Below are positions 31,180 through 42,027 of a DNA stretch of 64,000 nucleotides, piece by piece. Below the pieces are notes generated by a model. The model searched no databases. It was not told the origin of the DNA and worked only from the letters and a program-made list of their open reading frames with translations. Positions within the stretch are counted from its first letter, which is position 1, and every line of letters starts with the position of its first letter. The DNA comes from Sanguinoderma infundibulare (lineage: Eukaryota; Basidiomycota; Agaricomycetes; Polyporales; Polyporaceae): NCBI GenBank assembly GCA_032821775.1, contig JAVLRN010000012.1, positions 62,001-126,000 of the forward strand, given 5' to 3'. The translations under genes were made by a program, and so were the position numbers.

Positions 31180-32112
31180 ATGGACCCTGGCCCTACGTTC
31201 TCGCCTGGCGAGAAAGTCGTTATACAAGCAGCAGACCGCACCCTCGTCTTCACCGTCGACAGACCTTGCGTGCCGTTCACCCAAACGGTCGTGCTCATCG
31301 CCCGCTCTCCGCAGCTGGGTCCCCAGCCCGTCCTCGTCAAGATATACGATCCCCGATTCTTGAACGAGAGGCTCCCCTTCCCACCGTACCTACCCTTACG
31401 CCCATGGAGCATGGAGGCGGAGAGAGCAGGGGCTGCCCTAGGGGAAGACAGGTTCGAAGAGGAATGGGAGGCCCGCTACGACCCGGTGCCGACCGATGCT
31501 GAAGGTCTCGCTACGCGCGCCGCGGTCTGGGAGAAGCATTACCAGAGGCTCTCCAGCTCCGCGTTCCGTACGGAGCACACAGCATACGAACGGTTGGCCC
31601 ACCTCCAGGGCTCCGCGATCCCACTGCTGCTCCTCGTCGGCACCTACCTTCCACCGGACGAGCGAGTCATCCACTTGCCCGCGATAGTCTTCGAGTTCAT
31701 CCCGGACGCCATCGAGGCGTGCGACGTAAACCCCACCACGCTGGATCCCGAGGTGTGCACCACGCTTCTGCGCGCCATTGACAGCTTCCCGTCATGCGGC
31801 GTATTCCACGCGGACCTCAGATACGACCACATCCTGTTCACTCCTAGGAACCGACCTACACGTGGAGTCATCATAGACTTCGGTGCCGCAGGAATCAAGG
31901 AGGAGGATCACGACGAAGAATCATGGCAGGTAGACGTGGAGTTCTATGACGACAGTGGCTTTGTGCGTAAACTGTTGCAGGCGAAGGGGGTCCTGGTGGA
32001 AGGTGTAGAGATCTGCGAGGACAGTAGCAGTAGCGAGGACAGTAGCAGTAGCGAGGACAGTAGCAGTAGCGAGGACAGTAGCATGGACAGTAAGTGGTGT
32101 GTAGTAGCGTAG
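31180..32112 (+). CDS. Kinase-like (APH/Rio-type fold) protein
   Basis: Intronless plus-strand frame; ATG at 31180-31182 (MDPGPTFSPGEKVV) chosen because in-frame upstream text from 31003 is repeat-poor and lacks the family start. 310 aa. PVLVKIYDPRFLNER supplies a candidate ATP-site Lys; AIVFEFIPD is hinge-like; FHADLRYDHILF is the catalytic loop (HAD in place of HRD) and VIIDFGAAG carries DFG. This pattern is common in Agaricomycete protein-kinase-like genes of unknown substrate; the glycine loop is not obvious. The tail contains the 18-bp repeat at 32017-32082, coding EDSSSS three times, a likely casein-kinase-2-type acidic-serine tail. Ends SKWCVVA at 32112. Whether it is an active kinase is not shown by sequence alone. 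Confidence 0.7.
   Translation: MDPGPTFSPGEKVVIQAADRTLVFTVDRPCVPFTQTVVLIARSPQLGPQPVLVKIYDPRFLNERLPFPPYLPLRPWSMEAERAGAALGEDRFEEEWEARYDPVPTDAEGLATRAAVWEKHYQRLSSSAFRTEHTAYERLAHLQGSAIPLLLLVGTYLPPDERVIHLPAIVFEFIPDAIEACDVNPTTLDPEVCTTLLRAIDSFPSCGVFHADLRYDHILFTPRNRPTRGVIIDFGAAGIKEEDHDEESWQVDVEFYDDSGFVRKLLQAKGVLVEGVEICEDSSSSEDSSSSEDSSSSEDSSMDSKWCVVA
32017..32082 (+). repeat. 18-bp coding tandem repeat
   Basis: Three exact units of GAGGACAGTAGCAGTAGC plus a partial fourth. Codes EDSSSS units at the C-terminus of the kinase-like gene. Perfect identity suggests recent slippage. Confidence 0.95.
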
Positions 32113-32788
32113 ACGGTCTGGCGGCAAGGTTTGATACTTTACCCCATATGTTATCCCTTACGTCGTCGTTTTGGCGGTTGGACGCGTTACCGCGGCGCAG
32201 GAAAACTGGTGAGGGTGGGCAGAACTTTGCCATGTCCAGGAAATAACGTCAGAAAAGTCGCAGAAAAGTCACGTGAACAAGGGTCTCGACCACGTGCTAC
32301 GGACTAGGAAGTAACGCGCGCAGACCGTTCGCGACTATGCCCTCCTCCCTCCCCATCACGCCCTTGTCCCGTATGCGTTCTACTGTTATCCTCTTGCACT
32401 GCGACGGCATGCTTTGAATCTCTGCCTCCTCCAACTTGGCTAGTACTTGGCGGTCTGACAGCGCTTTGTCGGGACGCAAAAGCCACTTGGGTCTCCTTAT
32501 GAAAACAACAGAACCTTTCCCAATTTATCGTAGACCGCAGTATACGAAGTTATCGTTCAGTCGTATGTGCCGTGTTTTCAAGGTAAGTGAGTTGTTTCTC
32601 CAGGATCATTGAGGACTGATGTCTCCGGATTCAACATTGATAGTTCGCTTCTGGCATCATGTTCGGCTTCCATGCCTCGACGTCCTGTGCGGCCGTCCAC
32701 GCCGTCCACAACGCGATTGGATGGCAGCACTATAAGGCCCCCTCAGTGGCGCCGTCCTGCACGGTTGCCTTGCTATTCTCCCCCCACC
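32113..32788. other. Spacer
   Basis: About 675 bp between tandem plus-strand genes. Two CACGTG E-box cores occur near 32270-32295 in the middle; no coding exon, repeat or RNA gene was seen. The start codon of the next gene sits in a good context (CCCACCATGG). Confidence 0.45.
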
Positions 32789-34628
32789 ATGGCCGATAAC
32801 ACCCCCGCCAATGCTGCTCCTCAGGCCCCGAAAATCATGCCCTTCGCGCAGTGCGACCTCACTCCGCTGGGCATCGGAGACATGGTTGTACACCTGCGCA
32901 CCCAGCCCTTGCTTCACGACCTCCCCCAAGGTCCCCTCGTGGCTATGGCCATCGCCCTCATTACCCACGGCGGGTCCTCCGATAAGGAGGATACTGTCCC
33001 CCACGGACGTCTCTATCCCGCCTTTTACGCCGCCCACTCGTCACAGTCGACCACGACCTGGCGGAGCGGCATGCGTGATGATTACATGAGACTAATCATG
33101 GACCTAGTAAGTCATTCGAGCATAAATTCGTTGATCTTTTCGCTCACTTCATCTGCAGCTTACTTGGCACGACCGGGTCTCTGGTGGATCTTCTTTCTTC
33201 ATCTCGACTCAAGCGACCCGCCGTCCCGGCTCGCGTCCTCTTGTCTCGGAGGCCAAAATGGACGTTTTCCTCCCCGTCGTCCTTCGTAAAGAACAGCCAC
33301 GTATCGCCAGCCACCTCGCTCGCATGGTTCAGTGCTTCGCGCGCGAGATCGCCGTCCCTATGATGATTCGCATGGACAAGGCAAAGTCGACGTACACCAA
33401 CAGGTTACCGACGATACCCGAGCCACCTTCGCGCGTCGATTCCCAGCTCGGACTGATACTTTACTCGACGACAAACTGGTTGACCTTCTACGGTCGGGAC
33501 GATGCTGTGCTCGAACGACTCATCTCTGAGCAGACAGGCGGCACGCAGCTGACCGCGGCCGTTGTCCCTGCCCCCATCCCTCCTCCGCCAACGCCTTCTG
33601 CTACGTTCCCTCCTCCTGTCTCGGTCCCGCCCGTTGTCCATTCCCCCATCCCTCCTCTGTCAGCCCCTTCCGCTACGCTCTCTCCTTCTGTTCAGTCGAG
33701 CTCGGCATCCCTCCACGGAAAGGGGAAGCGGCGCGAGATAGAAGACAGGCCTTGGACCATAGACGATCTCAGACGCTGCGCGGAGCTGCTGTCCGATACC
33801 GGTGCGTTCGGCCAGGACATTCGACCTCAGATCTGTGAGCAACTGGCGAACAAGTTGCCGGATATATTCGCCATTATCTCCCAACTCGAGAACCGTGTCG
33901 AAGACCTTGAGAAGATCAAGCACACCCAGCTCGATGAGCTTGAAATACTCCGTGACTCATTGCGGAACACGTTGGATGGTTCGTTTGTTTTATCGCGCTA
34001 CTTGCCTCTTTTGAGCGTTATTAACCACAGTATTTGTCTAGAGCACCATGTGAAGATGGAGCGTGTCAAACACAGCCGCACGGCAGCCCCCTCGCACTCT
34101 GGTACGTTCGGCACGCCGGATAAAGTGAAGCGCTCAACAGGTTCGCCGACGTCGACAGCTACGAGTTCGGTTTCGTCCGTCTCTTCTGTCACCGAGTCCA
34201 GTTGGCATCCCGTCCGTCACCCCAGTCACCAGTCGCGCGGTACTACTCCCATGCAGATGTCCTCGCCTCCTGCCACCCACGCTTCTACCGCCGTCTCGCG
34301 CCGTTCTACTCCCATGCGATTGGTTTCGCCTCCTGTCACCCCCGCTTCTACTGCCCACAGCGGCCGTCGCCACCAGGCAGAGCCTGTCTACCACTCAACT
34401 TCAGATGATGAGGAGTCTGAGATATTTGGTCCGCACACCCGTAACGTCATCGACAATTTCTTTCTGTCCCCGGTGACGCACAGCACGCTCAACTACATCT
34501 GGCGCAAGTATCCGAGGAATGACTGGGCGCAAACAGTGCGCTCCTCCATCACGACCCCTTCAGAGGATGTGACACAGCATCTCATCGACGCGATGCTGCG
34601 GGACTGTGAGGAGGCTGAACATTCGTGA
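32789..34628 (+). CDS. Unknown coiled-coil protein, about 595 aa
   Basis: Plus-strand gene of two exons: 32789-33106 and 33159-34628, with a 52-bp GTAAGT...CTGCAG intron in phase 0. ATG in strong context begins MADNTPANAAPQAPKIMPF. Domains by eye: N-terminal globular part (DLTPLGIGDMVVHLRTQPLL), Pro/Ser-rich linker (about residues 220-275), a predicted coiled coil IISQLENRVEDLEKIKHTQL, a Ser/Thr/Pro-rich part containing two similar copies around TPMQMSSPPATHASTA and TPMRLVSPPVTPASTA, and a C-terminal block IDNFFLSPVTHSTLNYIWR ending CEEAEHS at 34628. No enzyme motif. Wording is typical of unnamed mushroom-specific proteins; function unknown. A further intron near 33980-34020 is possible (hydrophobic text LSRYLPLLSVINHS) but not required. 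Confidence 0.6.
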
Positions 34629-34768
34629 GGTAAGATGTGACGTCCTTCCCCTTCCAAAACGGGAGTCCATCGCGGAGGCTACCAATGGTGCGTCCTGTAA
34701 CGGGCAGGTCGCGTCGTTAGTATGATGGCTCCATTCGCGCATTCCGCTCAAGTACGCCTCCCCAAAAA

Positions 34769-34790
34769 CCGATAACGTTCGCGTTATCGG
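34769..34790. other. Perfect 9-bp hairpin with TTCG loop
   Basis: Stem CCGATAACG pairs with CGTTATCGG around TTCG. It lies about 140 bp after the stop at 34628, so it could fold in the 3' UTR of that transcript. The closing pair is G-C, not the extra-stable C-G context. It could be chance. Confidence 0.5.
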
Positions 34791-35614
34791 ATGTATCATA
34801 GGTCTGTCGCTCGCTGTCTGTCGCCGTGTACTCGCTGTTCTTCTTGTCTCGCTAGTTGCTACGTTCGCTGTCTCCCTTCTCGTATCACTCGTCTTCCATA
34901 ACTTCCATAACTCTGTCGTCGCTACGTCGCTGTGACACGTGTCTTCCCTGCTGTCCCCCGCTCAAAATGTACTTCCCCTGAATATTATCCAACCCCCGAT
35001 TTTGATCGGACATTGCACTACGACGGCCGGGTCATCTAATGTGTCTCAACGACACCACCGTGGGCTGGTACGAAAGGCTCGACCTCTATGCAGACTAACG
35101 TCGTACATCGTTTTCGTCTGTGAGTTTTAGCTTGAGGACCGGGGCCGTTACGGTGCATTCCGCCACGCGGTCAGCAATAGACTCCGCGTCACTCGGTGTC
35201 CATTCAATTGGCAGTCTTTGACGCTTCTAACATACATTGAACGCTTGGTTGCCTGCATTTTGCTTGCATTCAATACAGAGCCTTATGACGGCCTAAGCGG
35301 CACATGCTGCTAAGGCTAGCCTGCACAAGGAGGGCTGTCCTCGACTGCGTCAAAAAGTATACGGTGAAAATTGTAGAGGGTGGATTGACCTCGTTTTGTG
35401 CGTCTTCTGTAAAATGTCACGTTCATCTCCAAATGAAGATTGGGGTTCTCCGCGCTCGACACATAGACGATCACAAGGGCACCGCGGTAGCGAGGAAAGC
35501 AATGAAACGGGGATGACAGGGCATACATCTCTTGCCTGACGGTAAAGTCGTCCGACACAACGCATACGGTCGACAGGACCAAGACTTTGTCAATACATTT
35601 CACCTATCTTCAAG
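34791..35614. other. Spacer between unknown gene and KDZ/Ulp1 element
   Basis: About 820 bp with no supported exon. It should hold the 3' terminal inverted repeat of the KDZ element if one exists, but I could not match any segment here with the 40408-40700 region by eye. Confidence 0.4.
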
Positions 35615-36058
35615 CTAGGACGCAACATCAGACATGGTATATACAAGTGCTGCCATTCTTCGACGGAACTCGGCAATGTCCTGTACCGAAAGCAAGACCG
35701 ACGTATAACCTCGCAATATCGCTGCGGTGCAGGCGAGAACCCACACACCACAGTCCCAAGAATTTTTCTGCAAGGGCTCAATCTTCACAGAACGTCAACG
35801 GCATGTCAGGGCCTGATGAAATTGCGAGCAAGGAACTCACCACGAGAGGATACGTCTTCCAGTCGCCATCCAGGGAAGGTGGCGCATATCCGTAGGCTAC
35901 TGCAAGGCGATGCAAACGGTGGATTAGAACAAAGATATCCTGGAACTTGGTAGTCAGAGATAGTGCATGCGCGGAGGTTGTTTCCACTATACCTTTGCAT
36001 TGGACTCGAAGCTCTCCTTATCGCCGAAGCTGTCGAAGTAAGCGATGCGTCGCTTCCT
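35615..36058 (-). pseudogene. C-terminal remainder of the Ulp1 domain beyond an in-frame TGA
   Basis: Directly downstream of the TGA at 36059-36061 the frame stays open as RKRRIAYFDSFGDKESFES with splice donors and further exons: FQDIFVLIHRLHRLAVAYG, then NSWDCGVWVLACTAAILRG (catalytic Cys motif DCGVWV, about 35715-35765) and ALVYTMSDVAS, TAG at 35615-35617. These are the Asp and Cys parts of a C48 (Ulp1/SUMO) protease catalytic triad. Because the frame is otherwise clean, the stop looks recent. If read through or if the base is an error, the KDZ protein would end here at 35615. Confidence 0.8.
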
Positions 36059-39000
36059 TCAATATACTACAGCTAGAGTCCAATGGGACCGCTCGCAACT
36101 GTGGATCGGAAAGACCCAGATGTCCTTCTCCCAAAATCGTGTACTCTTCCAGCAGACCCGCCATACACCTTGGTCATCGCCAACTCGATGTTGCACTACT
36201 GTCCAAGAAGGAAATAAGGCGGGAGCGCCGCGCGTGGCAGCCGTGCCGAGGTGTCGAAGGAGAATCTGAGATCCTTCATTAATACAATCGTCATTCAGCC
36301 AGGCGGCCGGCTGGTAGAGCCGCTTCAGAGAGGGGAGATCAAAGACCAGACGGCGATGTTCGACGGTCGCCGGAACCGTACAAGTTTCGCGCGGAAACTG
36401 TGGCATATGGGAAGGGGCAGGAGGCAGGCAGATCTCAGTGTTATTGCGGACAGTGAACTGTACCCACTCAAAACATAAGAATCGCAGCGACGATGGTATT
36501 GGATCGTTACGTACCGGGTTGCGGTCCGACAGTAACAGTTCCTTCTCGATCAGCGGCATGCCAGAGGGCGTTGATGGGCCGAATGTCGGCTCCGTGTGGC
36601 GATCACCGATGTCCTGCCCGTGCTCATTGCAGATAACCTCGAGGGTGTCGCGGACAAGGCAGGTCTCCTCGTCGAGCTCCTCCATTCCAGCATCATTAGA
36701 TACGTCACCCTCCCACTCGTCTTGGAAGCCAAGATGCACCCAATGAAGAGGTACGGGCTGTGCGGCGCCGGACAGTTTCTCCGCCAGGCGAGTGGCTTCG
36801 GAGATCTGTGACTTGAACCGAAGATCCGAGACGAGTGTTGTGCGCCACTGGAACTGGAGCAAGAGAAGTTTCTCTTTCTCTTGTTGCAGGAGAAACAGAA
36901 TTTCCGCATCTGACGGGTGATAATTCGGATGTGGAACCGGGCGTGAAAGGGAATTGTACTTACTTTTGGGGAGTCGTATGGCCAGCTCGACAGCGGCTAA
37001 CTCGAGCCCGTACCATCGGCACATGTTATCAGCTTCTGATCCCAATCTGCGACGCTCTTCTAGGCACCGCTCCCGCGCCAGGACCGCCCGAATTCCGCTG
37101 CGTACGTCAGCATCCTTAAGCCACCGCGGAAGAGTTGGGGAGACTCTTGTGACCCAGACGTCGGCGAGAAGACTCAAATCCTCCCGTAACTCATTGAGCT
37201 TGGTCGGTAAGTGGGCAGGTAGAGGGAACTCTCAGGAAGGATGGTATTGCCCAGCCAAGGCGTCACAATAGCTGTTGAACTTCCGAATAGCAGTTGTCAG
37301 CGCCGGGGTACGCTTGGTGATGGCCTTTCGCGTCTGCTGATGAAGCTTGGTTCCTGAAAACATGTCCGTGTGAGTAACACATTATGCGCAGGAACCGAAT
37401 GACCCGCCTAAAGGCTGATCACGACCCCCTGCAGCGCGGTCCAGTTTGTCCCATTCGAAGAACGTTCCAATCGCTCGTTTGCGGATGTTGATCTTCAGAT
37501 CTCGTGCAAGCAACAGCGTGCGAACGAACTCCAGCGGTAGTCCCTGAATCTCCGGAAAGGCGTCGGTGACGTTCAGTGACGTGTACAGGCTGTCGACCTT
37601 GTTGATGGTATCTTTGTGGGCCTGACGCAAACTGTTGAGGAAGTTATGCGCCTCGGGGTTTTCCACGTCCTGGGAGATGGCCTTATGAACGTGTTGGATG
37701 TACTCGTCAATTGTATTGAGCTCGGTTTGCAACGTGAGTACTGCGTCAAGCTCCTGCTTGATCTTTGCAGGTGCATCTATAGAAGAGCGAGCCTGGTGAG
37801 AAAAATTCATTAAGACGAGATTAGACACGTGCGGTTTCTAACGGACAGCTGTGCCCTCCGTTGTTGCGACCATTGTTGTCGAAGTTCGACAACAGGGGTC
37901 TGGACTCCAGCCAGCTCTTGATTGGCTGCTTGATTACGGGCTTCAACTCCGTTCTTCAGCCGGCCTCGAATCCACCCTCCGAGGTGATCGCGGGCAGCGA
38001 TGTTGATGACGTCCGTGTGTCGGTCGATCAGCCAAATACGGCGTGAGCGCTGTGGTCGTTCCGTAAGGTAAGTTGTGTTAGAGATAGTCCGAAAACATAC
38101 CGCAGATGAGCGTGTCACGCCGATCAATTTACGCAACTTCGACCAAATCCTTTCTGCACCCTCTCCCTCTGTCAAACCAAGCCCTTTCCGCAATCGTGGA
38201 TTGTAGACCAATTGGCACGCCCACTGGTGTCCGTAGGCATGCATCACTGAGGTGGCGAAGAGTAATCTGTCCATGATAGAGGCCGGTAGAATATCAAACT
38301 GAATATTGTGTTAGAAAGGCCGGGACGAATAAGACATAGTCCTGGTTCATTACGCACCTGACGCAGACTGCGATCCATCACGCAACCGATGTCGTAGTAC
38401 ACCACAACTGTTGCTTTGCGTGGGAGGCGGGAAAAGAGTTCATCAACTAGCGCTATGCCATAGTACTGCCGCTCGCCAGGGGTATCGACGTTCGCCAAGA
38501 ATAACACGACGTCATGACGACACACAAGGGCCATGAGGCCAGTGTCGTCGAACTTTGGCCCGTGGGTCTTCTCCTTTTTCTCATCCGCGGCCTCATACGA
38601 TTTCTCACACTCGTCAATCGATGTGTCGGGAACTTCACTTGTGTGTGGCCGAGGGGGCTTCTTGCGTGCGGCAGTGACGCGAGCCTCCATCATATCGATC
38701 TTTTCTTTGGATAAGAAGTATTTCGGCTCATAGAACCACGGGCTTTCGCCTGCAGCGACGTTGTGACGTTGGCTGAATGTCGCATCCAGGGCAACGTGGA
38801 TGTCTCCACCATCACTGGAAAATTTCGTGAGTACAATACGAAGATCCGTCGAGGTGAACGCACTGTTCGAAGTCGCGCCCAAATCGTGTCCCTCCAAAGC
38901 ACGCCGGACATAGCTTTTGCAGGTAGCGGGTACAGGTTTCCCCGGCGGATTCATCGTCATGGAGGCCTTCTGGTGAGTGCTCACGCGGACGGTCGCTCGA

Positions 39001-40407
39001 ACGGTCGCGTGGATGGTCGCGTGGATGGTCGCGCGGATGGTCGCTCGAACGGTCGCGCAGATGGTCGCTCGAACGGTCACGCGGATGGTCGCGCGGATGG
39101 TCGCTCGAACGGTCGCGCGGATGGTCGCGCGGATGGTCGCTCGAATGGTCGCGCAGACGGTAATGGTTGCTGCCCGGGTGCTCTGCAGAAGGATTCTGTT
39201 GTTAGAATTCGAATCATGATGGGTATAATGCAAAACATACCGAGGGACGAAGAGTTCTTCGTGGCGTTTGTCTGAGAGTTCTGCCGCTCGGTGTTGACAA
39301 GAGGGATGCACTCATCTACCGCCTTCTCGAGCATAGCCTCCGGGCGCCGACGGAGGACGTCGTACCATTGGATAGCATGACCCAACCCTCGACGAAAGGG
39401 GTCTTGTACAGGCTCGTCCTTGAGTTGAAAATCAGTAAAACATAACGGAGCGCAGAACTGACGAAATCATACCTTGTCGTTTAGGATGGGGAATCCACGG
39501 CGACTGTACATCGTCTTCAGCGCGCCGGATAGGGCCCCCACAGCATCTGCAGACCGCTCAAAGAGGGCGAAGTAGAAGTCTAGCAAGTCTATCGATACCG
39601 CAAGACGAGGTTGAAGAGGTGACGTGGGGAAAAGACCGTTGCGCACGAGAGTTTGCGCAATAGTAGCGCACTCGCAAGTTTCGAATGCGATTGTAATCAA
39701 GTCTGTTGAAATGAGTTCATGTTGTTACTGCTTAGAATGAGCAATGACGTACGGTCGACATGAAGACATTGGATATTCAGTTCCTTGGGGGTGCACACTG
39801 GCAGTCTTTTGCAGTGGCACATGTTCGTCTTAACTTCAAGAGGGCGACCCAACCGACCTTGACTTCGCTGCATGTAGCCAAGATAGTCGTGTACCAGAGT
39901 GGGGATCAAGGCGAGCCAGTTATTGTATAGGCGATGAGCGGTATCGTCCGGAAGTACTCTCCGAGAACGCGGTTGTGGGTTTTCTGTCCCTGAACTTGGC
40001 TCGTGACCATGCAGGTCGTCGCTGGGATGTGGAGTGCATCCCTCTTCAGGCGGAGGGCTGCTAACATCCACTACAGGCTGGGTGTCTATGTCGGAAGGCT
40101 GGGTGTCTATGTCGGAGCGCTGGTGACGTTTGCGAATCTCATTTATTTCGCTGAGCAGCTGTTCCGCTTCGAGAGCAAGCCCGGGCCGAATGATCACTTC
40201 AGAGTCTTTGCGCCAAGGCCGACGTCTTTTTGGGCTCTCGAAATGGTGTCCCACCACCTGATGTGAGCGTTTAGAAGGCCGTCGCGGAGGCGTAGCTGGT
40301 GGTGGTAACACGGGCGACCTGGAATCCATGTTGGACCACGAAGGCAAGGCAGGGAGGACCGAAGGATGATGGATCCGGAGAACGTGCAAGCGCCTGACGC
40401 GGGCCAT
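36059..40407 (-). CDS. KDZ transposase, CxC1 type, with C-terminal Ulp1 domain (truncated by TGA)
   Basis: Minus-strand gene; ATG at 40405-40407 (MARVRRLHVLRIHHPS), a common KDZ start. After a basic N-terminus comes CxC1: YNNWLALIPTLVHDYLGYM, MCHCKRLPVC, FETCECATIAQTLVRNGLF (about 39640-39950) and FPTSPLQPRLAVSIDLLDF. A 12-bp repeat exon (38981-39166) follows. The catalytic core has VALDATFSQRH (first Asp, about 38755-38790), DDTGLMALVCRHDVVLFLA, VVYYDIGCVMDRS (second Asp, about 38370-38405), FATSVMHAYGHQWACQLVY and GLTEGEGAERIWS (Glu, about 38135-38175). Then come WLIDRHTDVINIAARDHLG, WLKDADVRSGIRAVLARER and a Ulp1 (C48) protease domain: YQPAAWLNDDCINEG, FWEKDIWVFPIHSCER, SHWTLAVVY (catalytic His). 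TGA at 36059-36061 cuts the domain before its Asp and Cys. The transposase part appears intact; the SUMO protease part is broken. KDZ-Ulp1 fusions are known in fungi. Confidence 0.88.
38981..39166. repeat. 12-bp CpG-rich repeat inside the CxC1 KDZ gene
   Basis: About fifteen units, variants of GCGGATGGTCGC and GCTCGAACGGTC. In the minus-strand frame it reads ATVRATIRATIR. It lies between the CxC1 exons and the catalytic core, where other KDZ proteins have no such repeat as far as I know. All frames are open because the unit is 12 bp. It may be coding or inside an intron (a GTATGT donor is at about 39239). Confidence 0.85.
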
Positions 40408-41087
40408 CGAACTGTTTGTGTCTTTAATCAAAACCAAATATCCTATTCAACTGACGGTCGCGCGGACGGTCGCGCGGACGGTTCTGCGACCAGAAGAAAT
40501 CCAAACCTATATTAGGAGAAGCTATTTATAGACTACATGTGAGAAGTTCGCGCGAGGGGGGTCTCTCAGAGTCAATTCCCATGTGCAACCAATACGTCTA
40601 AAGGAGGGGACTGGGGACCTGCCTTAGGTGCCGCCGCTGCATTTCGCGTGACATGAATCGGGAGTCATTTCGGGAGTAGGCAGAATAAATGATAGGTAGC
40701 TCAGAATGATCCGCATTGCGTCATAGTAGCAATACTATGTCCCTTCTGGAGGATGCGTGACCGCAGTTGGATTTATGGGAAGAATTGATTACCATCAACC
40801 TTCGTTGGCGAAACATCAACATGCAAGGTTTATGACGCGATGCGACGAGTACATACCGTCTGAGGCTGTCATTCAAGAACGTTACAGCCAATACTCTTCC
40901 ATCGAGTACTCCGATAGCCGACACACACACCGCGCTCGCCATACGACTTCGTTCACAATCCTTCGCATACACAGCAAGGCGCATATTGGTACAAGAATCT
41001 CGAACTTCCGTGTCCTGAAGCAGTCGAGAGTGCTCCGCTCCTCGTGGTCCCCGCAGAGCCACGTCATCAGAGTCGCCGCCTCCGAAT
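40408..41087. other. Spacer with repeat tail and duplicated 3' flank
   Basis: Contains three further units of the 12-bp repeat (GGTCGCGCGGAC, 40452-40482) just upstream of the KDZ start. The right part (about 40880-41075) resembles about 43390-43560, the equivalent downstream flank of the next secreted-protein gene, showing that the array grew by duplication of gene plus flank. Confidence 0.6.
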
Positions 41088-41933
41088 CTAGTCGCAGAAC
41101 GTGATCGCCAGGTTCACCTGCACATGGATGGCAGAGGACGTCAGTCTCGAAACGCGTGCTAGATATTGCACGAAGTGACGGCTTACGTTGTTCACCTGGC
41201 ACGCCACCTGTACGAAGGTGTCGTTGGAGTGGTGGAACGCCGTGGGACAGTTCGGGTTGTTGCAGTCCGCCCCGGCCCCATCGCAGCCATTGAAGTAGCT
41301 AGATGTATGCGCGGGAATCAGAAACCTCTACTAGCAAATCAGGAATTCGAGACTGACCCGAATCCGGAAGTGACGCTGAACGTGTGCGGGGGGATGAGGC
41401 TGATGTCCGTCGAGGAGCCCGAGCCGGGGGAGGTCGGGTTGATGAGCGTCGTCTCGATGAGCGTGCATCCTTCGCCGTTGAAGCCGCAGCTGCCTGGTAG
41501 CCGGAAGCGGCCAGCTTAACGATACGTCGCTTCAAACCGCGCAGGGGCGGGCGTACCTGTCTGCAAATAGCTGGAGATGTAGTCAGCAACCGGTAGTGAA
41601 ATTACGCAGTGCAACAACGCTAAGACTTACGCAATAGCGGAGATGAGGGGGCCGTTCGAGACGTAGTCACCCCCGGTGGACAGGACGTTCGGGCCTTGGA
41701 TGAGAGTAGGCTGGACTGTGAGTTAGTATGATGGCGCGCGTGAATGAGACGTTGCCGCCTTACAACTCCACGACCGCAACTGGAAAGAAACAGAGGTCGT
41801 CAGCAGACATCCGTGAGCAGGTCATGGACGGTGTTGCTCACCGGTTGTCGAAATGCACGGTGTGGGTTTCGGCAAAAGCGGAGCCGACGAGAGTCGCGAC
41901 GGCGACGAAGGAGGTGGCGAGTGAGAGCTGCAT
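41088..41933 (-). CDS. Glycopeptide-type small secreted protein (copy 1)
   Basis: First member of the array, minus strand, about seven exons including micro-exons. ATG at 41931-41933. Signal peptide MQLSLATSFVAVATLVGSAFA, then mature start ETHTVHFDN; first intron after CG (GTGAGC). Later exons: CGRGV, PTLIQGPNVLSTGGDYVSN, GPLISAIA, YLQT, CGFNGEGCTLIETTLINPT, SSTDISLIPPHTFSVTSGF, FNGCDGAGADCNNPNCPTA, VACQVNN and NLAITFCD, stop at 41088-41090. About 150 aa with paired cysteines (CGF, C-x5-C, CDGAGADC-x4-C, FCD). The family is Agaricomycete-specific, annotated as glycopeptide; extracellular, role unknown. The usual CGFGTP is here CGRG. TATTTAA lies 88 bp upstream. Confidence 0.8.
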
Positions 41934-42020
41934 GATGGAATTGAGAAAGAGATGGAGCTGGCGTTCGGAGTAGAGAGGTCGAGAGGGCTCGATGGTCTAG
42001 TCGAGCAGTGAAGGCCGGTC

Positions 42021-42027
42021 TATTTAA
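42021..42027 (-). promoter_or_regulatory. Putative TATA element of glycopeptide copy 1
   Basis: TATTTAA (minus-strand TTAAATA) 88 bp before the ATG. The same word occurs at 82-89 bp in copies 2, 4 and 5 and at about 60-66 bp in copies 6 (variant) and 7, which supports it as the shared core promoter. Confidence 0.6.
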
